Positions 7,547 to 13,922 of a stretch of DNA of 13,955 nt are shown here, one piece after another; within the stretch, counting starts at the first letter, position 1; every line of letters begins with the position of its first letter. The translations under genes and the position numbers were made by a program. The notes beneath the pieces are model-generated. The model was not told the origin of the DNA and did no database searches. It saw only the letters and a program-made list of their open reading frames with translations. The DNA is from an uncultured bacterium (GTDB taxonomy: Bacteria > Bacteroidota > Bacteroidia > Chitinophagales > CAIOSU01). Location of the stretch: positions 1-13,955 of the forward strand of contig CAIOSU010000276.1 of assembly GCA_903861055.1 (NCBI GenBank). Reading direction: 5' to 3'.

Positions 7547-10096
7547 TTAAAAGAAATTGTATCGAACTGTGATGCCATAAGTGCGCGGGTCGCCGAGCAC
7601 ACCAGCGTAATGGCCTGCATCTCCACTAGCGGGTAGCAATTGCTCAAAGTAATTGGTGTTTGCCAAATTCCTGCCCCAAACAAATACCGTAATACCTTTT
7701 GCTGTGCGGAAGCCTAAACGAGCGTTTAATAAGGCATAACCTTCAACATTTAAGTATTTTGAAGGGGTAGGATTAGACGAGAAAGATGAGCGATAGTAAA
7801 CATCAGCTCCAATAAAAAACTCTCCCTTTTGGGTCAGCAATTTGCCGTCCTTAAACAGTTCCACACCGCCTGACAAAGCCCATTTGGAAATACCTGGCAA
7901 TACTTCACCCGAAATATCTTTAAAATCGGCAGTGCCTCCTGTCTCTTCTAATGGCACAGGTGCATTTTTGAACGAAACATACTTTCCGTCGGTATAACTT
8001 AATGCAGTGCGCACCAAAAAGTATTTAGGATGCTGATAAGTAAAATCAAACTCGGCACCTGCAACTCTTACGCGGTCGGCATTGGCCAAGTAACCTCTAG
8101 CCACGCCAAGTTCTGATGCACGCACGTTGGTTTGGTAATCATGTATATCAGTGTAGTAGCCAGTAAGGTTTAGCACTGCGTTTTTAAATGGCTCTGACTT
8201 GAAACCAAGTTCAAAGTGATTTACCCTTTCAGGTTTTACTACGGCAAGTTCAAGCATTGGTCCGTCGGCATTGGTAGGTATACCGCCAAGGTTGAGGCCT
8301 ACCGGTTTAAAGCTTAGCGCGTAGGTGGCATATGCCCTTACCCTAGGGTGAAACTTATATTGGATGCTCAACTGGCCCGATACGTTCCAATCATCTGCTT
8401 CGGTTTGGAAAGAAATTGGTGTAAATACCCTGCGCTGTAAGGCCAAAAGAGCAGCATCGGTGGTTTGCAACCCACCTGTAACGGTTCGTTGGAAATCAAC
8501 CTTTTTTTGGTCGTAATTTAACCTAATACCAGGCAGCACTATGAACTTTTCGGTTACCTTCCAATCCAATTGACCAAAAACGGCACCGCTAAAGTTGGTA
8601 AAGCTTGGCTTCGTAACCTCGGTAAGCCCATCCAGCAAGCCAGGTGTTTGCCAAAGGGTGTCTTGGTTGTTTTGCACAAATCTCCATTGATCGCTACCAG
8701 CCTCTAAAGTGTGAGCGCCATCGGCATCCAACTTTTGGTAGTAAGCAAATACCCCGAAAACGCCATTTAGCTTCTCGCCGAATTTGCCAGCGTAGCGCAG
8801 CTCTTGCGACCACTGATTGTGAATAGAAGGTGCCTCCGAACGAGCAATAGCCGATAGGCCAGTAAAGTCCCTGTCATTGGATGGGCCCCACTTCCAGTTT
8901 CGCCAAGCAGTGGTAGAGGTAAGGGTGCCATTGCCTATTTTAAAATCGGCGTTTAACGATGCACCTCCAAAATCATTGTCGGAGCGCCAAGGGGTATCGT
9001 GGTCAATCAATCGGTCAAATGGGTTGCGGCTCGGCAAGTCATAGTTTAAGTCGGCAATAATGTTTTCAAACTGGCGGAAAGCAGCACGCTTAGTGGGTGC
9101 AGTGCCGGCGTATACTTGGGCGTAGCCATCAGGGCGCTGGCGCGTGAAATCGCCTGCTAGGGTTAAGGTTATCTTGTCGTTTACTAAGTAAAGCAATTGG
9201 CCGCGCACGCCTATGTTATTTAGCGTATTGGTATATTTCTCGGTGCTCACGTTGTAGATGTTACCATTGCGGTGGGTGCCACTAAACGAAAGCCTTGCGG
9301 CCAATTTATTCGCTACCAACGGCCCAGATATTGATCCCTTGGTTTGTATGAAACCATAATTGCCAAACGACATTTCGAAAGTGCCAGAAGGATTGAAAGT
9401 GGGTTTTTTACTGGTGATGTTGAATGCACCAGCAGTGGTGTTCTTGCCAAACAAGCTGCCTTGCGGGCCACGCAATACTTCAATTTGCTGGATGTCGATA
9501 AAATCAAGTGCTGTGGCCGCCGGGCGGGCATAGTACACGCCATCAACATAAAAGCCCACTCCAGGGTCAATACCATCATTGGTTAAGCCAAAGGTTGAAC
9601 CCAAACCCCTGATGTTTAATGTTGTGTTGCGCGGGTTTGAAGAGTAAAGCTGCACCGATGGCACTAGTTCTTTTACCCTATTTACGTTAAACGAAACGGA
9701 GTTGTTGATTTCATTTGCTCCAACTACCGATATGGCTACAGGTGTCTCCTGTAAAGTTTCTTCTCTTCTACGGGCACTTACGGTTACGTCGTTAATCGTC
9801 GCGCTCGATTTTTGTAAGTAAACAGTAATTGGTTTATTGTCGTTTAGCTCAATTTCCTGGCTGGTATAGCCCAAAAATGAAATAGAGAGTACCACGGGCA
9901 ATTGGTCTGTTAAAGTAATTGAAAAGCTTCCGTCGGCTGCGACTATGGTGCCGTTGGTTGTACCTTTTATGGCAACGGTTGCACCAATTAGCGTTTCGGC
10001 GCTATTCGAGTCGAATACCTTGCCTGTTATGACTGTTTGTGCCGTTGCTAAAAACGCAAATGCGATGAAGAGGGAGAGTGTAAAAAATGTTTTCAT
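7547..10096 (-). CDS. TonB-dependent outer-membrane receptor with CarboxypepD_reg-like N-terminal domain
   Basis: Outer-membrane beta-barrel transporter that takes up a ligand using energy from TonB/ExbBD. The 849-residue protein has a signal peptide (1-20, hydrophobic core then LATAQ), a CarboxypepD_reg-like domain (about 21-98), a TonB-box-like segment DVTVSA (103-108), a plug domain (about 114-230, including IEVLRGPQGSLFGKNTTAG at 205-223), and a long barrel ending in a terminal Phe (YGITVRYNFF). No frameshift is seen. There is no adjacent susD-like gene, so it is not a standard polysaccharide-utilisation pair. The plug (ETPVAISVV, VLRGPQGSLFGKN) resembles siderophore or small-molecule receptors, but the ligand is not readable. 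It has its own well-formed promoter at 10152-10182. Repeats derived from the recG 3' end flank it on both sides. Confidence 0.95.
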   Translation of the reverse strand: MKTFFTLSLFIAFAFLATAQTVITGKVFDSNSAETLIGATVAIKGTTNGTIVAADGSFSITLTDQLPVVLSISFLGYTSQEIELNDNKPITVYLQKSSATINDVTVSARRREETLQETPVAISVVGANEINNSVSFNVNRVKELVPSVQLYSSNPRNTTLNIRGLGSTFGLTNDGIDPGVGFYVDGVYYARPAATALDFIDIQQIEVLRGPQGSLFGKNTTAGAFNITSKKPTFNPSGTFEMSFGNYGFIQTKGSISGPLVANKLAARLSFSGTHRNGNIYNVSTEKYTNTLNNIGVRGQLLYLVNDKITLTLAGDFTRQRPDGYAQVYAGTAPTKRAAFRQFENIIADLNYDLPSRNPFDRLIDHDTPWRSDNDFGGASLNADFKIGNGTLTSTTAWRNWKWGPSNDRDFTGLSAIARSEAPSIHNQWSQELRYAGKFGEKLNGVFGVFAYYQKLDADGAHTLEAGSDQWRFVQNNQDTLWQTPGLLDGLTEVTKPSFTNFSGAVFGQLDWKVTEKFIVLPGIRLNYDQKKVDFQRTVTGGLQTTDAALLALQRRVFTPISFQTEADDWNVSGQLSIQYKFHPRVRAYATYALSFKPVGLNLGGIPTNADGPMLELAVVKPERVNHFELGFKSEPFKNAVLNLTGYYTDIHDYQTNVRASELGVARGYLANADRVRVAGAEFDFTYQHPKYFLVRTALSYTDGKYVSFKNAPVPLEETGGTADFKDISGEVLPGISKWALSGGVELFKDGKLLTQKGEFFIGADVYYRSSFSSNPTPSKYLNVEGYALLNARLGFRTAKGITVFVWGRNLANTNYFEQLLPASGDAGHYAGVLGDPRTYGITVRYNFF

Positions 10097-10125
10097 GGTG
10101 AGATTAATTGTTTAATACCCTATAA

Positions 10126-10146
10126 ACTCTATCAAATCGATAGAGT
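10126..10146 (-). promoter_or_regulatory. Palindrome at the predicted transcription start of the receptor gene
   Basis: ACTCTATC at 10126-10133 and GATAGAGT at 10139-10146 form a perfect 8-bp inverted repeat around a 5-nt centre. It begins about 6 bp downstream of the -7 element, so it would overlap or immediately follow +1. It could be an operator for a repressor or a 5' leader hairpin. The position is seen in the sequence; the function is inferred. Confidence 0.5.
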
Positions 10147-10151
10147 AATGG

Positions 10152-10182
10152 CAAATATAGAAATAGAATTTTCCCAAACAAA
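10152..10182 (-). promoter_or_regulatory. Bacteroidota-type promoter of the TonB-dependent receptor
   Basis: Read on the minus strand, a TTTG at 10182-10179 is followed by a spacer and TATATTTG at 10159-10152. The gap is 19 nt (10160-10178). This fits the phylum consensus of -33 TTG/TTTG and -7 TAnnTTTG. It leaves a leader of roughly 50 nt before the ATG at 10096. Confidence 0.8.
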
Positions 10183-10309
10183 AAATCGCCAAATTATTTT
10201 GTGCGAAAATTTTACACGGCCGATAGCAACAAACGCAATGGGTTCAAGTTTCTGAGAGGCGTATTTGGAGTAGATTATTGCCTAAGATTGGTCTTTACCT
10301 AGGGCTTTA

Positions 10310-10410
10310 GATGCAACAAGTTGCTGCGAAAGCCTGAAAACCTGCCCTTTCCGCCAGGTCCTAGCCGACCATTACAAGCATAGCCAAGATTGGAGTGTTA
10401 TTTCGTGAAT
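10310..10410 (+). pseudogene. Decayed copy of the recG 3' end
   Basis: This stretch aligns with recG 7342-7438. The final part, 10369-10401, is identical to recG 7398-7430 over 33 bp, and TCGTGAA matches again after one substitution. The upstream 60 bp or so is clearly related (it still encodes KPEN and PF in the recG order) but carries several substitutions, a 3-nt insertion near 10322 and a 1-nt insertion near 10345 that breaks the frame. It cannot encode recG function. It lies in the same direction as recG, so the two copies form direct repeats around the receptor gene. Confidence 0.85.
10387..10404. repeat. 18-bp inverted repeat partner of 7460-7477
   Basis: AGATTGGAGTGTTATTTC at 10387-10404 is the exact reverse complement of 7460-7477. 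The two copies bracket the receptor gene and its promoter, 2.9 kb apart. Confidence 0.85.
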
Positions 10411-10479
10411 ACAGTAAGGTGACCTTTGGGCTTAGTTTTAAGATTACAGTAGTAACTTAACCACCACAAACCAATAGGT

Positions 10480-10575
10480 ATGGAAGAAGATTTGAACAGT
10501 TTTATGGCCAAGTTTGCCAACTTTACCGACGAGGAAACGGAATTGTATTTTTGTTTTTATATTAGCGCCCAATAA
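10480..10575 (+). pseudogene. Short stub resembling the N-terminus of a Crp/Fnr regulator
   Basis: An ATG at 10480 opens 31 codons (MEEDLNSFMAKFANFTDE...) ending at TAA 10573-10575. The pattern Met, short acidic stretch, L..FM.KF..FT-[DE]-EE matches the first helix of many Bacteroidota Crp/Fnr-family regulators, which are about 190 residues long. The cyclic-nucleotide-binding and helix-turn-helix parts are missing. It is most likely a truncated remnant; a genuine 31-residue peptide is possible. Similarity is judged by eye from a short stretch. Confidence 0.35.
10546..10553 (+). promoter_or_regulatory. Possible -7 element for the downstream membrane protein gene
   Basis: TATTTTTG fits TAnnTTTG and lies 34 nt before the ATG at 10588. 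No TTG is found at the proper -33 distance, so support is partial. Confidence 0.35.
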
Positions 10576-10587
10576 AAGCGTCTAAAA

Positions 10588-11373
10588 ATGAATATACAAG
10601 ACTCAATTGCAAAAAGCTCATCGCCAAAGGTTACCGATTACTTTAGCCAAGGGTTCAATATCTTTTTCAAAAAGCCATGGTTGTTTGTCGGCTTTACGCT
10701 AATCTTTTTCGCCCTCAATTTTGGCCTTTCCGCTATACCATTGGGTGGTCTGGTGTTTGGTATTTTCTTCCAGCCTTTGTTAATGATTGGCTTGCTGGTG
10801 GTTGCCGATAGGATTAACTATCAAGAAGAGGTAGCGTTCAGCAATTTTTTTGATGGTTTCAAGGGCGATATGGGTAAGGTAATAGTGGCCAATTTGCTCA
10901 TGTTTCTTATGTTTCTTGTACCTATTGCTTTGCTAATTAGTGGGTTTGTGTCTGTTTTGGGGCTTGATAACTTGATAGCGGCAGCTTCGCAGAAACCAGA
11001 AGACGTGGATATTGAATCGTTAACTAATTTTAGCGCTGCAGCGGGTGTTATGATATTTTTGGGGGTGGTGCTTATTATGTATATAGGCCTCTCTTACACC
11101 TTTGTGTTGCATATGTTGCGTTTCAAAAACTTAACTGGCTGGCAGGCGCTAGAGGCTAGTCGTAAATTGGTTGCGAAACACTTTTTCTCCATTTTCTTGT
11201 TTGCCCTTTTGGGTGCCGTCGTTAATTTGGCAGGTATCTTATTGCTGGTTGTAGGCCTATTTGTTACAATACCTGCCACTTTGATTGCCACTTATGTAGC
11301 ATTCGACGATATGGTATTGGCCCGCAACGCCGAAGCCGAAGACGAAATACTGGATCACTTTATTTCGGAGTAG
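10588..11373 (+). CDS. Polytopic membrane protein of the DUF975/DUF2189-like type
   Basis: A 261-residue protein with about six hydrophobic segments (near 31-50, 52-72, 97-122, 149-175, 198-222 and 223-240) and an acidic C-terminal tail (AEAEDEILDHF). The segment GWQALEASRKLVAKHFFSIF followed by a glycine-rich hydrophobic pair and TIPATLIATYVAFDD resembles the C-terminal pattern of DUF975, DUF2189 and YciC-like inner-membrane proteins, whose function is unknown. The ATG at 10588 follows an A-rich stretch without a Shine-Dalgarno. It appears monocistronic. The membrane nature is clear; the family name is tentative. Confidence 0.75.
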   Translation: MNIQDSIAKSSSPKVTDYFSQGFNIFFKKPWLFVGFTLIFFALNFGLSAIPLGGLVFGIFFQPLLMIGLLVVADRINYQEEVAFSNFFDGFKGDMGKVIVANLLMFLMFLVPIALLISGFVSVLGLDNLIAAASQKPEDVDIESLTNFSAAAGVMIFLGVVLIMYIGLSYTFVLHMLRFKNLTGWQALEASRKLVAKHFFSIFLFALLGAVVNLAGILLLVVGLFVTIPATLIATYVAFDDMVLARNAEAEDEILDHFISE

Positions 11374-11384
11374 GATCTGATTTT

Positions 11385-11411
11385 TTACTAGTTACTAGTT
11401 AATAGTAACTA
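11385..11411. repeat. Heptamer array TTACTAG with internal inverted repeat
   Basis: Three 7-bp units run from 11385 to 11405: two exact TTACTAG and one TTAATAG. TAGTTACTA at 11389-11397 and its reverse complement at 11403-11411 form a 9-bp hairpin with a 5-nt loop. It lies between two convergent genes, 11 bp after one stop and 9 bp from the other, so the hairpin could weakly aid termination. Confidence 0.6.
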
Positions 11412-11420
11412 AACAACTTA

Positions 11421-11672
11421 TCACTGCTTATAAAGTGGCATAAAGTGGTGTACGCCGCACAGCAAAGTCATACCCACATTGTACGCTGATAGATGGGCTT
11501 TCATTTTAGGGTGCCAAAAGTAAAACGATACCTCAATAAAGTGCACTACTAGCACCAATGCCGCTCCACCAATAATGGCTAGGTGCAAATTGGTTTTCTC
11601 CGGTTGCAGTACTGCCCAAACTGCCACTACCCAAAGGGCTATCGAAGTTATTATACCGAAGGTTTTTTTCAT
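11421..11672 (-). CDS. Small DUF1145-like membrane protein
   Basis: An 83-residue protein with two or three hydrophobic segments: about 5-22, 30-52 and possibly 63-75. The layout of a first helix, a short loop with PEK, a second helix ending in HFIEVSF, and a late G-x-HHF motif resembles DUF1145 proteins, a family of unknown function. The start is ATG at 11672 with no clear upstream promoter. It converges with the membrane protein gene at 10588 and lies downstream of radC on the same strand with a 95-bp gap. Confidence 0.6.
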   Translation of the reverse strand: MKKTFGIITSIALWVVAVWAVLQPEKTNLHLAIIGGAALVLVVHFIEVSFYFWHPKMKAHLSAYNVGMTLLCGVHHFMPLYKQ

Positions 11673-11741
11673 GATTGTTGTTGAATTGTTTTAACTAAAT
11701 GGTACAGATAAATGGGGAGATAACGAGAGGCGTAATTTCCA

Positions 11742-11763
11742 ATTTTAAATCTTAAATTTTTAA
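11742..11763. repeat. AT-rich array of 7-8 bp period next to radC
   Basis: ATTTTAA, ATCTTAA and ATTTTTAA follow one another at 11742-11748, 11749-11755 and 11756-11763, just after the radC stop. It resembles the other short-period arrays, but its low complexity makes chance more likely. Confidence 0.35.
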
Positions 11764-11767
11764 TTAC

Positions 11768-12466
11768 TCAAAGCCTCCCCTCATCCGCATAGCTAAAATA
11801 GCCATTGTCGGTAATAATTAGGTGATCGAGCACAGGTATTTCTAGCAGGGCTCCAGCTTCAACCAGTCGTTTGGTCATTACATCGTCCTCGCGGCTGGGG
11901 CGCAGGTTGCCACTGGGGTGGTTGTGCGCCAATATTATGCCCGAAGCCAAAAGCTCCAGGGCTTTCTTGAATATTATCTTCAAATCGGCCACCGTGCCAT
12001 TCACTCCGCCTGAGCTTATCTGGTCTTTCATGATTACTTTATTGGCCCTGTTGAGGAACAGCACCCAAAACTCCTCCTTTGGTAAGTCGGCCAATAATGG
12101 GCGCAATATCTCGTAGCCATCGCGGCTGCTGGTTATCTGGTCCAGTTTTATCACTTCGCTTACTTGGCGGCGCGCGCCCAGCTCTAGCCCGGCAACTATC
12201 GATATGGCTTTTGCCTCGCCTATGCCCTTGTACTTGCATAGGTCGGCCACGGTCATTTTGCCCAACTGGTTTAGGTTGTTGCCAGCTCCGGCCAGTATGC
12301 GCTTACTCAAATCCACGGCAGTTTCTTTGGCATTGCCCGAGCCTATCAATATAGCAATAAGTTCTGCATCGGTGAGCGTTCGCTTGCCTTTAAGCAGTAG
12401 CTTTTCGCGCGGGCGGTCTTCTTCGGCCCAGGTTTTGATGGTTAGTTTATCGTTTTTGGGGTACAT
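11768..12466 (-). CDS. radC: RadC-family JAB/MPN domain protein
   Basis: A 232-residue RadC of ordinary length. The N-terminal part has a helix-hairpin-helix-like segment (YKGIGEAKAISI, 79-90). The C-terminal JAB domain has the metal-binding motif HNHPSGNLRPSREDD, giving H181, H183 and D194, with S185 in the conserved HxHPSG. RadC was once linked to DNA repair, but its biochemical role is not established. The start is ATG at 12466. A heptamer array begins just 7 bp upstream of that ATG and fills the space a promoter would occupy. The gene is divergent from the ABA4-like gene. Confidence 0.95.
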   Translation of the reverse strand: MYPKNDKLTIKTWAEEDRPREKLLLKGKRTLTDAELIAILIGSGNAKETAVDLSKRILAGAGNNLNQLGKMTVADLCKYKGIGEAKAISIVAGLELGARRQVSEVIKLDQITSSRDGYEILRPLLADLPKEEFWVLFLNRANKVIMKDQISSGGVNGTVADLKIIFKKALELLASGIILAHNHPSGNLRPSREDDVMTKRLVEAGALLEIPVLDHLIITDNGYFSYADEGRL

Positions 12467-12473
12467 AAACGTT

Positions 12474-12508
12474 GGTTACGGGTTACGAGTTTCGGGTTAC
12501 GGGTTACG
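12474..12508. repeat. Heptamer tandem array GGTTACG, five units
   Basis: Five contiguous 7-bp units: units 1, 2, 4 and 5 are exactly GGTTACG and the middle one (12488-12494) is AGTTTCG. A partial GGTTTTA follows. It lies between divergent genes directly upstream of radC. Confidence 0.85.
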
Positions 12509-12596
12509 GGTTTTATTTTTCCATATGCAAGATAATGCATTTTGATATTTCAGCAATTGATTTTTCGGGGTCATTAACTCCAACTACTTTTTTCAT

Positions 12597-12604
12597 TATC
12601 TTTA
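12597..12604 (+). promoter_or_regulatory. Near-consensus -7 element abutting the ABA4-like gene start
   Basis: TATCTTTA differs from TAnnTTTG at one base and ends 5 nt before the ATG at 12610. No good -33 TTG is seen. The spacing mirrors the element in front of the MarC-like gene. Confidence 0.4.
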
Positions 12605-12609
12605 TATAC

Positions 12610-13035
12610 ATGACACCTGACTCTGTATTTCAACTCGCCAACCTATCCATATTGCCTGCATGGCTACTCATGTTTGTGGCACCAGGCACCGCGCTTACGC
12701 GCTACGTGGTATACTCTTACATCTACCCCATTGCTTTGGGCATACTATATATAGGGTTGTTGGCCTTTACCTTCCAAACCGGTAGCGGCGATTTTAGTAG
12801 CCTCGAAGGCGTAAAGCAACTCTTCAGCAGCGAATGGGCTGTGGTATTGGGTTGGGTGCACTACCTAGTATTCGATATGTTTGTAGGTAGTTGGGAGCTG
12901 CAAGATAGCCGCAAGTTAGGCATCAGCCATTGGTTAGTGTTACCCTGCCTGTTCTTTACTCTTATGCTCGGCCCCATCGGGCTATTGATATACTTGCTAT
13001 TAAGAGGTGTGAAAACGGGGCAGTGGAGTAGGTGA
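12610..13035 (+). CDS. ABA4-like (DUF4281) membrane protein
   Basis: A 141-residue four-helix membrane protein. Signature stretches are LPAWLLMFVAPG (15-26), GWVHYLVFDMFVGSW (81-95) and LPCLFFTLMLGPIGLL (111-126), which match the DUF4281/ABA4 family. Plant ABA4 is needed for neoxanthin formation; the bacterial role is not established. I place the start at 12610, not at 12472 upstream, because the upstream extension would translate the heptamer array, lacks similarity to the family, and a -7-like element lies just before 12610. Intergenic spacing to the next gene is 82 bp, in the same direction. Confidence 0.85.
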   Translation: MTPDSVFQLANLSILPAWLLMFVAPGTALTRYVVYSYIYPIALGILYIGLLAFTFQTGSGDFSSLEGVKQLFSSEWAVVLGWVHYLVFDMFVGSWELQDSRKLGISHWLVLPCLFFTLMLGPIGLLIYLLLRGVKTGQWSR

Positions 13036-13105
13036 AGGGGGCAACACTTGCAACGCATGTGCATAAAATCCACGGACAATAGACCATCGGCTATGCACGA
13101 ATCCC

Positions 13106-13113
13106 TACCTTTG
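13106..13113 (+). promoter_or_regulatory. -7 promoter element directly before the MarC-like gene
   Basis: TACCTTTG matches TAnnTTTG exactly and ends 4 nt before the ATG at 13118, which places the predicted transcription start at or next to the start codon. No TTG at -33 is visible. Confidence 0.5.
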
Positions 13114-13117
13114 CATC

Positions 13118-13771
13118 ATGGATGCATCAGTAGCATTGTTTCTTTCAACGTTTGCAGGTTTGTTCTCGGTGCTAAACCCACTGGGTGCTATGCCGTTGTT
13201 TCTATCGCTTACTGCTGGCGAAACCAGCACAAGCCGCAGGCTTATTGCACGCAAGGCCAGTATATATATGGTCATAATATTGCTGGTCGCGTTTTTCGTG
13301 GGCCAGTATATCCTCAATTTCTTCGGCATCAGCGTTGATGCTATGCGCATAGCGGGTGGAATGATTATCATCGGTTCGGGCTTTGCGCTGTTGCAAGGTC
13401 AGCATGGCAAAAACCGCACTATAAGTAAAGAGGTTCACAACGAAGCTATTGAGAAGGACGATATTTCGCTTACGCCCTTGGCCATTCCATTATTGTCGGG
13501 CCCAGGTTCCATCTCCCTATTAATAGGGTACTTTTCACGTGTTACCGTTTGGTGGGACTATTTAGTAATAGCAGGTATGGTTGTAGTCTGCGGTATACTG
13601 ACTTACCTAATATTGGTTGTTGCCCCTCGCTTAGTTTCGTATCTCGGCCCCTCTGGCATCAACTCACTAAGTCGCATTATGGGCTTTATAGTACTATCTA
13701 TAGGTGTACAGTTTATCATCAATGGCATTTCGGCTGTGCTACGTATGTTGGGTATAGCGGTGCCACTTTAA
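13118..13771 (+). CDS. MarC-family integral membrane protein
   Basis: A 217-residue protein with about six hydrophobic segments. The conserved MarC features are SVLNPLGAMPLFLSLT (17-32), PLAIPLLSGPGSIS (121-134) and LSRIMGFIVLSIGVQFIINGI (185-205). The family (MarC/YhcE/YchE) was named for multiple antibiotic resistance, but that role was not upheld and its transport function is unknown. Length is normal. The start is ATG at 13118. It may be transcribed from its own element at 13106-13113 as well as by read-through from the gene before it. Confidence 0.93.
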   Translation: MDASVALFLSTFAGLFSVLNPLGAMPLFLSLTAGETSTSRRLIARKASIYMVIILLVAFFVGQYILNFFGISVDAMRIAGGMIIIGSGFALLQGQHGKNRTISKEVHNEAIEKDDISLTPLAIPLLSGPGSISLLIGYFSRVTVWWDYLVIAGMVVVCGILTYLILVVAPRLVSYLGPSGINSLSRIMGFIVLSIGVQFIINGISAVLRMLGIAVPL

Positions 13772-13777
13772 GGCATT

Positions 13778-13805
13778 AGTACGAGGTACGATTTACGAAG
13801 TACGG
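13778..13805 (+). repeat. Heptamer tandem array nnTACGA, four units
   Basis: Four contiguous 7-bp units (13778-13784, 13785-13791, 13792-13798, 13799-13805) fit nnTACGA, with only the last ending in G. It begins 6 bp after the MarC-like stop codon. The first 14 bases recur in inverted orientation at 13937-13950. Confidence 0.85.
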
Positions 13806-13922
13806 TTGTGTTAACTGCTCAAACTTTATTGCACATTACTATAAGGCAACAATTATCAAACTCTGTTTCGATAAATGCTATGCTATACTCCCAAACCATT
13901 TAAGCACTATATAAATCCTACC

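Larger units (their letters stand above)
10097..10587. other. 491-bp stretch without an intact gene; regulatory sites and gene remnants
   Basis: From left to right this stretch holds the receptor leader palindrome (10126-10146), the receptor promoter (10152-10182), about 125 bp with nothing recognised (10183-10309), the decayed recG 3' end (10310-10410), about 70 bp with nothing recognised, and a 31-codon Crp/Fnr-like stub (10480-10575). The mixture of fragments suggests past insertion or deletion here. Confidence 0.7.

Noticed and set aside
10183..10309. Possible short peptide-coding frames in the gap (for example starting VRKFYTADSNK)
   Set aside because: Two overlapping frames look equally plausible, neither has a good start or recognisable family, and both are under 40 codons.
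7342..10410. Insertion sequence or integrative element carrying the receptor
   Set aside because: There is no transposase or integrase and no complete element structure; only repeats derived from recG are visible, so I report a duplication and not a mobile element.
12474..12508. CRISPR-like repeats
   Set aside because: Units are 7 bp and contiguous, with no spacers and no cas genes in the window.
12472..12609. N-terminal extension of the ABA4-like gene starting at 12472
   Set aside because: It would translate the GGTTACG array and has no resemblance to the family; the standard N-terminus begins at 12610, with a -7-like element just before it.
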